DNA of 64,000 bases. It comes from an uncultured Eubacteriales bacterium. Lineage in GTDB: Bacteria; Bacillota; Clostridia; Oscillospirales; Acutalibacteraceae. The stretch's first letter is position 1. Each line of letters begins with the position of its first letter. The stretch lies in NCBI GenBank assembly GCA_934445035.1, contig CAKSDI010000003.1:253116-317115 (forward strand). The letters are read 5' to 3'. Under the pieces are notes generated by a model. It was not told where the DNA came from and made no database searches. It saw only the letters and a list, made by a program, of their open reading frames with translations. This document shows positions 1 through 9,057 of this stretch, piece by piece. The translations under genes and the position numbers were made by a program.

Positions 1-592
1 AAAGAATTCCTAAAGCCTCTGAGGCTTTAGCTAAACTTTCGTGCGCATTATAGCTAATTGAGCCGTAACTCATAGCGGAAAAAAGAACGGGCAGCGAAAG
101 CTCAAGCTGAGGGGGCATTTTCGTTATTATTTTCCCATTTTTATCTCTTTTTATCCCGCTTGATTTTTTGCCTAAAAAAACTTTTGTTTCCATAGGCTCT
201 CTAAGAGGATCGATAGGAGGATTTGTAACCTGAGAAGCGTTTATAAGAATTCTGTCAAAGTATACGGGCAGTTCATTCGGGTTTCCCATTGATGATAATA
301 ATACTCCGCCGCTTTGAGCCTGCTTATATATCTCTTTTACCGTACTGCTGTTCCAATTCGCGTTTTCTTTGAAAGCGCAGTCGGTCTTGACTATTTTAAG
401 CGCGTGTTCAGGACACATACATACGCACCTTTGGCAGTCCACACACTTTGTTTCATCGCTTTTAAGAGCTTTTGTCTTTTCATCGAAAAAATGAACTCCC
501 ATTGAGCACTGCTTAACGCAAATTCCGCAGCCCGTGCACCTTTCTTTATTCCTTATAACCTCAAAATCCGGAAAAATATAATCTTCAGCCAT
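1..592 (-). CDS. Glutamate synthase FMN-domain subunit (split, archaeal type), partial
   Basis: This gene runs off the left edge; only the first ~197 residues are visible. The N-terminus holds two ferredoxin-type [4Fe-4S] motifs (CTGCGICVKQC and CVDCQRCVCMC, about residues 19-65). The following region, including PVLFSAMSYGSIS, matches the start of the glutamate synthase FMN-binding barrel. In this split form, seen in archaea and many Clostridia, ammonia from the amidotransferase protein is added to 2-oxoglutarate here to make glutamate. The ATG shares one base with the stop of the upstream amidotransferase gene (TGATG), so translation is probably coupled. The 3' part and any GXGXG-domain gene lie outside the window. 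Confidence 0.85.
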   Translation of the reverse strand, partial: MAEDYIFPDFEVIRNKERCTGCGICVKQCSMGVHFFDEKTKALKSDETKCVDCQRCVCMCPEHALKIVKTDCAFKENANWNSSTVKEIYKQAQSGGVLLSSMGNPNELPVYFDRILINASQVTNPPIDPLREPMETKVFLGKKSSGIKRDKNGKIITKMPPQLELSLPVLFSAMSYGSISYNAHESLAKASEALGIL

Positions 593-1683
593 CAGAATTT
601 TCCCTCCCTGACCTTTACTATTACAGGCTCTCCGCCAGACGGCGCATAAATATTTTCAGCCTCCGGCTCCATAACCCTTATAGCCGCCTCTTCGCTTGCG
701 ACAAATACTTTATCGCCTTTTTCGGCTGTAACCATCGATCTTAATTTAAGCCTGTCATTAAGAGCCATTATTCCGCCCGAAAAGCCCAAAATAATTGAAA
801 AAGGCCCTGTGATAAGAAGACTCGGAAACATTTTTCTTAAATAAAGATAGGTTTCTTTTTTCTCATCATCCATTTTTTCAATGGTGCTCCAAAACGGCGC
901 CGCGATAACGGCCGCGGTTTCTTCTAAAGTAAGCCCCTTTTTTCTTAAAAGGTAGTCGGCTATATAGGCTATTACTTCGGTATCGGTCTGAAGAGTGCAT
1001 TTGTAGCCGAACATTTCTATAAACCTGCGGTTGGCGTCATAAGAAGAAATTTCGCCGTTATGCACCACCGAATAATCAAGAAGTGAAAACGGGTGCGCTC
1101 CTCCCCACCAGCCGGGAGTGTTTGTGGGGTATCTTCCGTGAGCTGTCCAGGAATAACCCTCATATTCGTCAAGCCTGTAAAATCTTCCGACATCTTCGGG
1201 AAAGCCCACAGCCTTGAAAGCACCCATATTTTTGCCGCTGGAGAAAACATAAGCGCCGTTATATTTTATGTTAATATCCATAACCGTTCTTGCAACATAT
1301 TCTTTTTCATCAAGCTGTAATCTTGATAAAATACTTGACAGCGGAGCGACAAAATACCGCCAAATAAGCGGAACATCGGTTATTTCGGGAATTTTCTTTA
1401 TCGGAATATTTTCCGCTTTTACTATTTCGAATCTATCCTTTAAAAGCCTTTCGCAGTTTACCCTGTCCTCATTATCATTATAAAAAATATGCAGGGCATA
1501 AAGCTCTTTATATTCGGGATATATTCCATAAGCGGCAAAGCCGCCGCCGAGTCCGTTCGACCTATCGTGCATAGGGATCATACTTTTAATTATAGTTTCT
1601 CCGCTGAATCTTTCTCCCTCTTTAGAAATAACAGCGGAAATAGCGCACCCCGACGGAATACGAACTTCTCCCTCCAATTTCAT
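592..1683 (-). CDS. Glutamate synthase amidotransferase subunit (class II GATase)
   Basis: A 363-residue class II glutamine amidotransferase, the domain-1 protein of a split glutamate synthase. It hydrolyses glutamine and passes ammonia to the FMN subunit encoded just downstream. The likely catalytic Cys is residue 13 (PSGCAISAV), so a short propeptide must be removed. The segments SWTAHGRYPTNTPGWWGGAHPF, in two parts either side of the RYPT motif, and SVVHNGEISS are typical class II binding loops. The Shine-Dalgarno is GAGAGGAG, about 10 nt before the ATG. Expression is probably set by the leader at 1712-1783. It is divergent from the glutamine synthetase gene, forming a GS/GOGAT pair around one intergenic control region. 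Confidence 0.85.
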   Translation of the reverse strand: MKLEGEVRIPSGCAISAVISKEGERFSGETIIKSMIPMHDRSNGLGGGFAAYGIYPEYKELYALHIFYNDNEDRVNCERLLKDRFEIVKAENIPIKKIPEITDVPLIWRYFVAPLSSILSRLQLDEKEYVARTVMDINIKYNGAYVFSSGKNMGAFKAVGFPEDVGRFYRLDEYEGYSWTAHGRYPTNTPGWWGGAHPFSLLDYSVVHNGEISSYDANRRFIEMFGYKCTLQTDTEVIAYIADYLLRKKGLTLEETAAVIAAPFWSTIEKMDDEKKETYLYLRKMFPSLLITGPFSIILGFSGGIMALNDRLKLRSMVTAEKGDKVFVASEEAAIRVMEPEAENIYAPSGGEPVIVKVREGKF

Positions 1684-1711
1684 AAGGCAAAACTCCTCTC
1701 AAAATAAAAAA

Positions 1712-1761
1712 GCGCTCATATTAATAAGGATGATCCTTATAATATGAACGCCTTTGTTCAT
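1712..1761 (-). promoter_or_regulatory. Hexaloop hairpin overlapping an intrinsic terminator (putative ANTAR target)
   Basis: Read on the minus strand, ATGAAC and GTTCAT (1756-1761 and 1744-1749) form a stem around the six-base loop AAAGGC, with A at loop position 1 and G at position 4, the ANTAR-protein signature. The 3' half of this hairpin is also the 5' arm of a long terminator (GCGTTCATATTA pairing with TAATATGAGCGC, 1712-1751) followed by a T-rich run. The two structures exclude each other. I see only one clear hexaloop here. No ANTAR regulator is encoded in the window, so the trans factor is inferred. Confidence 0.6.
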
Positions 1762-1777
1762 CATTTAATTTTTTCAC

Positions 1778-1806
1778 ATTATAGCACCGAAAAATCTTTT
1801 TGTCAA
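1778..1806 (-). promoter_or_regulatory. Sigma-A promoter of the glutamate synthase operon
   Basis: On the minus strand TTGACA (1801-1806) and TATAAT (1778-1783) are separated by 17 bases, a perfect vegetative promoter. Transcription should start about 15 bases before the hexaloop hairpin. Confidence 0.85.
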
Positions 1807-1903
1807 TAAAAGTTAAAAAATTTATCAGATTTTGTCGTATCACTTAAATTTTTTAAGAAAAAACATCAGAAAGGATTAAAAAATTAATTTTTTCTAAAAA
1901 CCA

Positions 1904-1932
1904 TTGACAATTGATTTTTAAAGCGCTATAAT
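1904..1932 (+). promoter_or_regulatory. Sigma-A promoter of glnN
   Basis: TTGACA (1904-1909), a 17-base spacer and TATAAT (1927-1932): a consensus promoter, so regulation probably acts mainly after initiation, through the leader that follows. It is divergent from the equally strong glutamate synthase promoter about 100 bases away. Confidence 0.85.
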
Positions 1933-1943
1933 ATCACGCATAG

Positions 1944-2070
1944 AAGACAAAGGCGTCTTAAGAGGGAAAAATCTCTTAACGGCGTCTTTTATTTATTTAA
2001 TATGTAATTTTGGGGCAACGGCGTCCCCTTTCCGATCAAAAGGAAAGGGAGCGCCGCCCTTTTTTATTTA
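1944..2070 (+). promoter_or_regulatory. glnN leader: dual hexaloop hairpins and terminator (putative ANTAR antitermination)
   Basis: Hairpin 1 is AAGAC-AAAGGC-GTCTT (1944-1959). Hairpin 2 is GGGGC-AACGGC-GTCCCC (2012-2028, one bulged T). Both loops are six bases with A1 and G4. Hairpin 2 overlaps the 5' arm of a terminator at 2019-2056 (CGGCG and CCCTTTCC pairing with GGAAAGGG and CGCCG) followed by TTTTTT at 2060-2065. Between them lies another hairpin (TTAAGAG/CTCTTAA) followed by a T-rich stretch. This matches the architecture of EutV-type ANTAR targets, where protein binding to the paired hexaloops prevents the terminator. The regulator is not in the window. Confidence 0.65.
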
Positions 2071-2087
2071 TAAAGGAGTTGTCAGTT

Positions 2088-4184
2088 ATGAAAACAGTAC
2101 CGGAATATTTTGGAAGTCTTGTATTTGACGATCGTGTGATGAAGTCCAAATTACCCAAGGATATTTACGATTCGCTCAAAAAAACTATAGATGAGGGCGC
2201 AAGCCTTAAAAATGATGTTGCAAACGCAGTTGCGGAAGCTATGAAAGACTGGGCGGTCGAACACGGAGCCACACATTTCACGCATTGGTTCCAGCCGCTT
2301 ACCGGAATTACCGCCGAAAAGCACGATAGCTTTATTACCCCCTCGCCCGACGGCGGAGTTATAATGGAATTTTCGGGCAAAGAGCTTATAAAGGGCGAGC
2401 CTGACGCTTCTTCTTTCCCCTCCGGCGGTCTTCGCGCCACATTTGAGGCAAGAGGATATACCGCCTGGGATCCTACTTCTTATGCCTTTATTAAAGATAA
2501 AACGCTTTGTATTCCTACCGCATTTTGTTCTTACGGCGGCGAGGCGCTCGATAAAAAGACTCCTCTATTGCGCTCTATGCAGGCACTTAATAAGCAGGCG
2601 CTTAGAATTTTGAAACTTTTCGGGAATGAAGATGTTAAATGCGTAAGAACATCTGTAGGTCCGGAGCAGGAATATTTCCTTATTACTAAAGAAATGTACG
2701 AAAAGAGAAAAGACCTGCAGTTTTGCTCAAGAACGCTTTTCGGAGCAAAGCCTCCTAAAGGGCAGGAGCTTGACGATCATTACTTTGGAGTAATAAAACC
2801 CAGAGTAGCGGCGTTTATGGCAGAGCTTAACGAAGAGCTGTGGAAACTCGGAATTCTTGCAAAGACAGAGCATAACGAGGTTGCTCCCGCTCAGCACGAG
2901 CTTGCTCCTATATATGCTACAACGAATATTGCGACCGATCACAACCAGCTTACAATGGAAATTATGCAAAAGGTTGCGGCAAAGCACGGACTTGTTTGCC
3001 TGCTGCACGAAAAGCCCTTTGCGGGAGTAAACGGCTCGGGCAAGCACAACAACTGGTCTATGGCGACCGACACGGGCGTAAATCTTCTTACTCCCGGCGA
3101 AACTCCTTATGAAAACGCACAGTTTTTACTTTTCCTTTGCGCCGTTATTAAAGCAGTAGACGATTATCAGGATCTTTTAAGACTTGCTGTAGCCACTGCA
3201 GGAAACGATCACAGACTCGGAGCAAACGAAGCTCCTCCGGCAGTTGTTTCTATGTTTTTGGGCGACGAGCTTTCAGCTGTGCTTGACGCTATTGAAAACG
3301 ACAAACCCTATGCCGGAGCGGAAAAGACCGTGATGAAGTTAGGCGTTCATACTCTTCCGAAATTTACAAGAGATAACACCGACCGCAACCGTACCTCGCC
3401 TTTCGCGTTTACGGGAAATAAATTCGAATTCCGTATGCTCGGCTCTTCAAACAGCATTGCCTGCACAAATATTATGCTCAATGCCGCAGTTGCTGAGTCA
3501 TTAAAGATCTACGCCGACAGATTAGAGGGCGCAGAAGATTTTGAAACCGCTCTTCACGATATGATAAAGAAAACTATTAAAGATCATAAGCGCATTATAT
3601 TCAACGGCAACGGTTACGACGATTCATGGATAAAGGAAGCAACCGAAAAGCGCGGACTTTTAAATCTTCGCACCACGCCTGACGCAATTCCTAAAATCCT
3701 TGATAAAAAGAATGTGGATATGCTTACTTCACACAAGATATTCACTAAAGCTGAGATAAAATCAAGATATGAGATAACCCTTGAAAATTACTGCAAAACA
3801 GTAAATATCGAGGCTCTTACAATGATAGATATGGCTAAAAAGGAAATTTTGCCTGCAATAGAGAGCTATATCAAAGAGCTTTCTAAGACGATTAGTCTTA
3901 AGCAGGCGGCAGTTCCCGGTTCCGCTTCTTCATATGAAAAAGACACGGTCAAGAAATTATCCGTGCTGACAGATGAAATTTATTTTGCGGAATCGGATCT
4001 TGAAAGCGCGGTATTAAAACTTAAGGATATAGAAGATGTCGGAGAAGAATCAAGGTTTATCCGCGATGATATTCTTGATAAAATGGCAAAGCTCAGAGTT
4101 CCGTGCGACGAGGCGGAAACTCTTACCGCTTCAAAATATTGGCCTTTCCCGACATACGGCGAATTGCTCTTCGGGGTAAAATAA
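2088..4184 (+). CDS. glnN: Glutamine synthetase type III
   Basis: A 698-residue protein, the usual size of type III (GlnN) glutamine synthetases and much longer than GlnA. It makes glutamine from glutamate, ammonia and ATP. The segment [15 protein letters not shown] near the start, [12 protein letters not shown] (metal-binding Glu), [16 protein letters not shown] and GKHNNWSM are hallmarks of the family. The start was placed at 2088 because AAAGGAG lies 9 bases upstream; an upstream in-frame ATG at 2010 falls before the leader terminator and is not credible. The ammonium channel gene follows after 13 bases, so the two are co-transcribed. Confidence 0.95.
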   Translation: MKTVPEYFGSLVFDDRVMKSKLPKDIYDSLKKTIDEGASLKNDVANAVAEAMKDWAVEHGATHFTHWFQPLTGITAEKHDSFITPSPDGGVIMEFSGKELIKGEPDASSFPSGGLRATFEARGYTAWDPTSYAFIKDKTLCIPTAFCSYGGEALDKKTPLLRSMQALNKQALRILKLFGNEDVKCVRTSVGPEQEYFLITKEMYEKRKDLQFCSRTLFGAKPPKGQELDDHYFGVIKPRVAAFMAELNEELWKLGILAKTEHNEVAPAQHELAPIYATTNIATDHNQLTMEIMQKVAAKHGLVCLLHEKPFAGVNGSGKHNNWSMATDTGVNLLTPGETPYENAQFLLFLCAVIKAVDDYQDLLRLAVATAGNDHRLGANEAPPAVVSMFLGDELSAVLDAIENDKPYAGAEKTVMKLGVHTLPKFTRDNTDRNRTSPFAFTGNKFEFRMLGSSNSIACTNIMLNAAVAESLKIYADRLEGAEDFETALHDMIKKTIKDHKRIIFNGNGYDDSWIKEATEKRGLLNLRTTPDAIPKILDKKNVDMLTSHKIFTKAEIKSRYEITLENYCKTVNIEALTMIDMAKKEILPAIESYIKELSKTISLKQAAVPGSASSYEKDTVKKLSVLTDEIYFAESDLESAVLKLKDIEDVGEESRFIRDDILDKMAKLRVPCDEAETLTASKYWPFPTYGELLFGVK

Positions 4185-4197
4185 GGAGGAATTATAA

Positions 4198-5910
4198 ATG
4201 ACATACAGTGCAGTAAATACCATTTGGGTGCTTGTGGGCGCGGCTTTGGTATTCTTTATGCAGGCAGGTTTTTCAATGTGCGAGGCAGGATTTACAAGAG
4301 CCAAGAACACGGGAAATATCCTTATGAAAAACCTTATGGACTTCTGTATCGGTACGCCCTGCTTTTGGCTTATAGGCTTCGGTATAATGTTCGGCTCGGG
4401 TACTGCCCTATTCGGGTGGATTGATCCTCTTATTACTAAGGATTACAGCCATATTTTACCCGCGGGAGTTCCGCTGTGGGCATACGCGATATTTCAGACT
4501 GTTTTCTGCGCGACTTCCGCAACAATAGTTTCGGGAGCTATGGCGGAGAGGACTAAATTCAGCGCATATTGCATTTATTCAGCGGCTATTTCGCTTTTCA
4601 TTTACCCTGTTTCGGGTCACTGGATATGGGGCGGCGGCTGGCTCAGCAAACTCGGATTTCACGATTTTGCAGGCTCCACGGCTGTACATATGGTCGGCGG
4701 TATCTGTGCGCTGATCGGAGCCGCTATATTAGGCCCGAGAATCGGTAAATACGATAAAAAAGGCAAGCCCAGAGCAATTTTAGGGCATAACCTCACATTT
4801 GCAGCACTCGGAGTTTTCATTCTTTGGTTCTGCTGGTTCGGGTTCAACGGCGCTTCCACAGTCGGAATGGATACAGACGAGCTTATGATAAGCGCAGGAA
4901 AAGTATTCTTCAATACAAACCTTGCGGCGGCTGTAGCTTGCTGTGTTACTTTGATATTCACCTGGATAAGATATAAAAAGCCTGATGTTTCTATGACATA
5001 CAACGCGGCTTTAGCAGGACTTGTGGGAATTACCGCCGGTTGCGACGCGGTAGATCCGATAGGCGCCGCGATAATGGGAATTGTTTTCGGAATTGTAATC
5101 GTGTTATCCGTAGAGTTCTTCGATAAGGTAGCGAAGATCGACGATCCCGTCGGCGCTATATCCGTTCACTGCGTCTGCGGTGCTTTGGGAACGATACTTA
5201 CAGGATTTTTTGCAACCGGAGTTTCCACCGAAAAAGGCGTTTTCTACGGCGGAGGCTTCCATTTCCTCGGAGTTCAGGCGCTCGGAGTTGTATCCGTAGC
5301 AGCATATGTTTCGGTTATTATAACGATAGTTTTCCTCATCATCAAGCATACTATTGGTTTGCGTGCCTCTGCTGAGGATGAGATAGCAGGTCTTGATGTT
5401 TCGGAGCACGGACTGCTTACCGCTTATGCGGGATTTGCAATGCTGCCCGACACAGTTTCAGAAGAAGACGGCGAAGTAATTGCTGTAACAGGCGATGTCC
5501 CTGCGGCGGAAGCTATTCCCGTTAAAAAAGTTCCTTCGTTTGACGAAACCTCGCCTAAATTCACAAAGGTCGAGATAATCTGCAAGGAATCAAAATTCGA
5601 AGCTCTTAAAAAAGCTCTTACAGAGCTTGGAATTACGGGTATGACGATGTCGCATGTTTTAGGCTGCGGAATTCAGAAAGGCAAGCCCGAGTATTACAGA
5701 GGCGTTGAAGTGGAAGCAAGTCTTCTTCCTAAAATTCAGCTTGATATAGTAGTCAGCAAAGTACCTGTAAGAAGCGTTATCGAAACCGCTAAAAAGGTTC
5801 TTTACACCGGACATATTGGCGACGGCAAGATATTTGTTTACGATGTTGAAAATGTCGTAAAAGTAAGAACCGGCGAAGAGGGTTATGACGCTTTGCAGGA
5901 TGTGGAATAA
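4198..5910 (+). CDS. amt: Ammonium transporter fused to a PII signalling domain
   Basis: Residues ~1-400 form an Amt/Mep/Rh channel with about 11 membrane helices (CEAGFTRAKNTGN, WLIGFGIMFG, GGWLSKLGFHDFAGS, HNLTFAALG are recognisable). Residues ~460-570 are a complete PII (GlnB/GlnK) domain with a T-loop GIQKGKPEYYRGVEV and C-terminal signature GDGKIFVYDVENVVKVRTGE. PII proteins normally bind the cytoplasmic face of Amt and plug it according to 2-oxoglutarate, ATP and ADP; here the sensor is covalently attached by a ~50-residue linker rich in Glu and Val. Start ATG has AAGGAGG upstream. It is co-transcribed with glnN. I see no frameshift or missing segment. Confidence 0.93.
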   Translation: MTYSAVNTIWVLVGAALVFFMQAGFSMCEAGFTRAKNTGNILMKNLMDFCIGTPCFWLIGFGIMFGSGTALFGWIDPLITKDYSHILPAGVPLWAYAIFQTVFCATSATIVSGAMAERTKFSAYCIYSAAISLFIYPVSGHWIWGGGWLSKLGFHDFAGSTAVHMVGGICALIGAAILGPRIGKYDKKGKPRAILGHNLTFAALGVFILWFCWFGFNGASTVGMDTDELMISAGKVFFNTNLAAAVACCVTLIFTWIRYKKPDVSMTYNAALAGLVGITAGCDAVDPIGAAIMGIVFGIVIVLSVEFFDKVAKIDDPVGAISVHCVCGALGTILTGFFATGVSTEKGVFYGGGFHFLGVQALGVVSVAAYVSVIITIVFLIIKHTIGLRASAEDEIAGLDVSEHGLLTAYAGFAMLPDTVSEEDGEVIAVTGDVPAAEAIPVKKVPSFDETSPKFTKVEIICKESKFEALKKALTELGITGMTMSHVLGCGIQKGKPEYYRGVEVEASLLPKIQLDIVVSKVPVRSVIETAKKVLYTGHIGDGKIFVYDVENVVKVRTGEEGYDALQDVE

Positions 5911-5924
5911 ATAGTTTAAAAGCG

Positions 5925-6137
5925 ATTGAGCCGGGACAGGTTTTAAAGGAAAACTCTTTACAGCGAGTATGGGACGGTGAGAGCCATGCAAGATAAATTC
6001 CTTTAAAATAACCCCCGGCGAGCTTTGATCCGAAAATTGCAGTAGGTGATACGGGTTCCGCCCGTTACAGCGGAAATAATGAGAACAAAGATTGGTGGCA
6101 CAGCGAGTTACAGCACTTGCCCAATTGAATGCTGATA
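5925..6137 (+). promoter_or_regulatory. T-box leader, specifier probably AAC (Asn)
   Basis: Stem I is closed by GCCGGG (5930-5935) and CCCGGC, with an upper stem TTTTAAAGGAA/TTCCTTTAAAA. The 3' side of the internal loop reads TAACC, giving AAC (Asn) as the best specifier. The apical part GTATGG...CCATGC encloses GACGGTGAGAG, the usual distal loop. A stem III (ACGGG/CCCGT) follows. The T-box bulge TGGCACA (about 6094-6100) sits between ATTGG/CCAAT and GCGAG/CTTGC, the expected antiterminator. A competing CAGCA/TGCTG hairpin followed by a T-rich run is a weak terminator. An Asn specifier fits the asnB gene downstream; ATA or ACC registers are less likely. Confidence 0.85.
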
Positions 6138-6158
6138 ATTATTTTCGGAGGATTTATT

Positions 6159-7736
6159 ATGTGTTCAATTATGGGTTATTGTGATTCGGGTGCCTCCTTT
6201 TCTGCTTTTAAGAAAGGTTTTGATCTCACAGTTTCAAGAGGCCCCGACGATACAAGAATTGCAGATACAGGCTTTGGACTTTTAGGCTTTCACAGGCTCG
6301 CTATTATGGGACTTACAAGCGAGGGAATGCAGCCTTTCAAATTAGATGAGAGCTATTGTGTTTGCAACGGCGAAATTTACGGATTTGAAAAATTAAGAGC
6401 CGAACTTGCGGACTCTTATACCTTTAAAAGCGATTCCGACTGCGAGATAATTCTGCCTCTCTATGAGAAATACGGCACCGATATGTTTAAAATGCTTGAC
6501 GCGGAATTTGCTATGATAATCTTTGACGGCAAGAAGAAAAAATATATTGCCGCCCGCGATCCGATAGGAATACGGCCGCTTTATTACGGATTGGATTCTA
6601 AAGGCTCCTACATTTTTGCAAGCGAGCCTAAAAACCTTATAGGTCTTTGCAAAAAAATAATGCCTTTTCCGCCCGGCTGCTATTTTGAAGACGGAAAATT
6701 CACTTCCTACTGTGATATAACAGAGGTCAAAAAAGTAATAAAAGACGATATCGATACAGTTTGCAAAAACATAAAGGAAAAGCTTATTTCAGGAGTGGAA
6801 AAGCGGCTTGTTTCAGACGCAAAGGTAGGATTTTTATTATCCGGCGGACTTGATTCTTCGCTTGTTTGCTCTATCGCCGCAAAAAAATCTAAAGAAAAGA
6901 TCAAAACCTTTGCGGTCGGAATGAGCGGCGACGCTATCGATCTTAAATATGCAAAAGAAGTAGCCGATTATATCGGTAGCGATCACACAGAAGTCATAAT
7001 GACTAAAGAAGAAGTCATTAAGTCAATTGACGAGGTCATAAAAATTCTCGGCACCTTTGATATCACCACCATAAGAGCAAGTATGGGAATGTATCTTATA
7101 TGCAAATGGATACATAAAAACACCGATATCAGAGTTTTACTTACAGGCGAAATTTCCGATGAGCTTTTCGGATATAAATATACGGATTTTGCTCCTAATG
7201 CGGAGGAATTCCAGAAGGAATCCGTAAAAAGGGTAAAAGAGCTTCATATGTATGATGTATTAAGAGCGGACCGCTGTATTTCGGTAAACTCGCTTGAAGC
7301 AAGAGTGCCTTTCGGAGATCTCGATTTTGTAAAATATGTTATGGCTATAGACCCCGAAATGAAAATGAACAAATATAACAAAGGCAAATACCTTTTAAGG
7401 CGCGCCTTTGAGGGCGATTATCTGCCCCACGATATCTTATACCGTGAAAAAGCGGCATTTTCCGACGCAGTCGGCCATTCAATGGTAGACTATATGAAAG
7501 AATACGCAAACAGTTATTATTCCGATGAGGAATTTGAAGAAAAAAGAAAAAAATACACGCACGCTGCGCCGTTTACAAAAGAATCGCTCTTATACAGAGA
7601 GATATTTGAAAAATATTATCCCGGTCAGGCAGAAATGATAAAGGATTTCTGGATGCCGAACAAATCGTGGGAAGGCTGCGATGTCGACGATCCTTCGGCA
7701 AGAGTTCTTTCTAACTACGGTGACAGCGGAAAATAA
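6159..7736 (+). CDS. asnB: Asparagine synthetase (glutamine-hydrolysing)
   Basis: A 525-residue AsnB. The N-terminal class II glutaminase starts MCSIMGY, so Cys2 becomes the nucleophile after Met removal; this and CGGAGG upstream fix the start at 6159 over the upstream ATG at 6129. RGPDD, GFHRLAI and CNGEIYG are glutaminase motifs. The C-terminal ATP pyrophosphatase domain has the PP-loop SGGLDSS and LLTGEISDELFGY. It converts aspartate plus glutamine and ATP to asparagine. It sits under a T-box whose specifier reads Asn, consistent with induction when tRNA-Asn is uncharged. The aminotransferase gene follows after 18 bases. Confidence 0.93.
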   Translation: MCSIMGYCDSGASFSAFKKGFDLTVSRGPDDTRIADTGFGLLGFHRLAIMGLTSEGMQPFKLDESYCVCNGEIYGFEKLRAELADSYTFKSDSDCEIILPLYEKYGTDMFKMLDAEFAMIIFDGKKKKYIAARDPIGIRPLYYGLDSKGSYIFASEPKNLIGLCKKIMPFPPGCYFEDGKFTSYCDITEVKKVIKDDIDTVCKNIKEKLISGVEKRLVSDAKVGFLLSGGLDSSLVCSIAAKKSKEKIKTFAVGMSGDAIDLKYAKEVADYIGSDHTEVIMTKEEVIKSIDEVIKILGTFDITTIRASMGMYLICKWIHKNTDIRVLLTGEISDELFGYKYTDFAPNAEEFQKESVKRVKELHMYDVLRADRCISVNSLEARVPFGDLDFVKYVMAIDPEMKMNKYNKGKYLLRRAFEGDYLPHDILYREKAAFSDAVGHSMVDYMKEYANSYYSDEEFEEKRKKYTHAAPFTKESLLYREIFEKYYPGQAEMIKDFWMPNKSWEGCDVDDPSARVLSNYGDSGK

Positions 7737-7754
7737 ATCTTAGAAGATGATACT

Positions 7755-8939
7755 ATGAAACCGAATGAAAACTATGATAAACTTAAAGGCTCTTATTTAT
7801 TTTACGATATTGAGCAAAAAGTGAAAGCATATTCGAAAAAATATCCCGATAAAAAACTGCTTAAATTAGGAGTGGGCGATGTAACTCTCCCCTTATGCGG
7901 TGCGGTTATAAAAGCTATGCATAAAGCGGTAGACGAGCAATCGCAAAAAGAAACCTTTCACGGATATATGCCCGAATGCGGCTGGGATAAATTAAAGGGC
8001 GCGATTAAAGAATATTATGAAAAAAGAAATGTGTCCCTTAAAAAAAGCGAGATATTTATTTCTACGGGTGCGGGCGACGATCTCGGAAATATTCTTGATA
8101 TGTTTTCTAAAGAAAATACCGCTCTTGTAATAGAGCCGACTTATCCTGCCTATGTGGACTCAAATATTATAGCTGGCCATAAAATAGTTCATCTCCCGGC
8201 TGACGATTCGACTCATTTTGCCCCTTATCCCGATGAAAGCATAAAAGCGGATATAATTTATATCTGCTCGCCGAACAATCCGACAGGAGCTGTTTTCGAC
8301 CGAAAAAAGCTTAAAGCCTGGGTTGATTACGCTTTAAAAAACGACGCGGTTATAATCTTTGACGCCGCCTATGAGGCATTTATAACCGACAGCTCTATTC
8401 CCCACAGCATTTTCGAAATAGAGGGCAGTAAAAACTGCGCGATAGAGATCTGTTCTCTTTCAAAAACAGCGGGATTTACAGGCGTCCGCTGCGGATACAC
8501 GATTATCCCCGAGGCTTTAATTAGAAACGGAATGAGCTTTAATCAAATGTGGGTAAGAAACAGGACCACAAAGTCAAACGGCGTTTCATATGTCGTGCAG
8601 TGCGCGGCGTTAGCTGTGTTCTCTGAAGAGGGGCAGGAAGAAATTCAGGAAAATCTTAATGTTTACCGCTCGAATGCAAAAGTTTTAACAAACGCTCTCG
8701 ACCGCTTAAATATTTGGTACTGCGGAGGAACTAACGCTCCGTATATCTGGTTTAAATGCCCCGAAGATCTTTCAAGCTGGGAATGCTTTGATAAACTAAT
8801 GGAAGAAAAGCAGATAATCGGCACGCCGGGCGTTGGATTCGGAAAATGCGCAGAGGGCTATTTCAGGCTTTCATCATTCGGTGACTGCGAAGAAACTAAG
8901 GAAGCCGCCTTAAGGCTTACGGAGCTTTTTAAAAAATAA
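7755..8939 (+). CDS. DapL-like LL-diaminopimelate aminotransferase paralogue
   Basis: A 394-residue class I/II PLP aminotransferase very close to DapL and to the second copy at 59331-60521 (shared YLF, KLGVGDVTLPL-type and SPNNPTGAV segments). The PLP lysine is in SLSKTAGFTGVR. DapL transfers an amino group from glutamate to tetrahydrodipicolinate. This copy lies in the asnB operon under an apparent Asn T-box, while the other is next to dapF, so this one may have another substrate such as an aspartate/oxaloacetate pair; that is inference from context only. The Shine-Dalgarno (AGATGAT) is weak. A terminator follows at once. Confidence 0.8.
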   Translation: MKPNENYDKLKGSYLFYDIEQKVKAYSKKYPDKKLLKLGVGDVTLPLCGAVIKAMHKAVDEQSQKETFHGYMPECGWDKLKGAIKEYYEKRNVSLKKSEIFISTGAGDDLGNILDMFSKENTALVIEPTYPAYVDSNIIAGHKIVHLPADDSTHFAPYPDESIKADIIYICSPNNPTGAVFDRKKLKAWVDYALKNDAVIIFDAAYEAFITDSSIPHSIFEIEGSKNCAIEICSLSKTAGFTGVRCGYTIIPEALIRNGMSFNQMWVRNRTTKSNGVSYVVQCAALAVFSEEGQEEIQENLNVYRSNAKVLTNALDRLNIWYCGGTNAPYIWFKCPEDLSSWECFDKLMEEKQIIGTPGVGFGKCAEGYFRLSSFGDCEETKEAALRLTELFKK

Positions 8940-8948
8940 ACTGATTTT

Positions 8949-8990
8949 GCGAATGTGAATGAATTCTTCATCACATTCGCTTTTATTTTA
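8949..8990 (+). terminator. Intrinsic terminator of the asnB operon
   Basis: GCGAATGTGA and TCACATTCGC form a 10-bp stem (8949-8980, with further pairing inside) followed by TTTTATTTTA. Confidence 0.85.
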
Positions 8991-8996
8991 AATTAC

Positions 8997-9025
8997 TTGT
9001 AAAAATAATAAATTTATTGTATTAT
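8997..9025 (+). promoter_or_regulatory. Promoter of the rnf operon
   Basis: TTGTAA (8997-9002), a 17-base spacer and TATTAT (9020-9025), about 30 bases before rnfC and directly after the asnB-operon terminator. Confidence 0.6.
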
Positions 9026-9057
9026 ATATATGTTACTTTTTATTTGGAGGTAAAAAA

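Noticed and set aside
2010..2087. N-terminal extension of glutamine synthetase
   Set aside because: It lies across the leader terminator and lacks family similarity; the real start has AAAGGAG.
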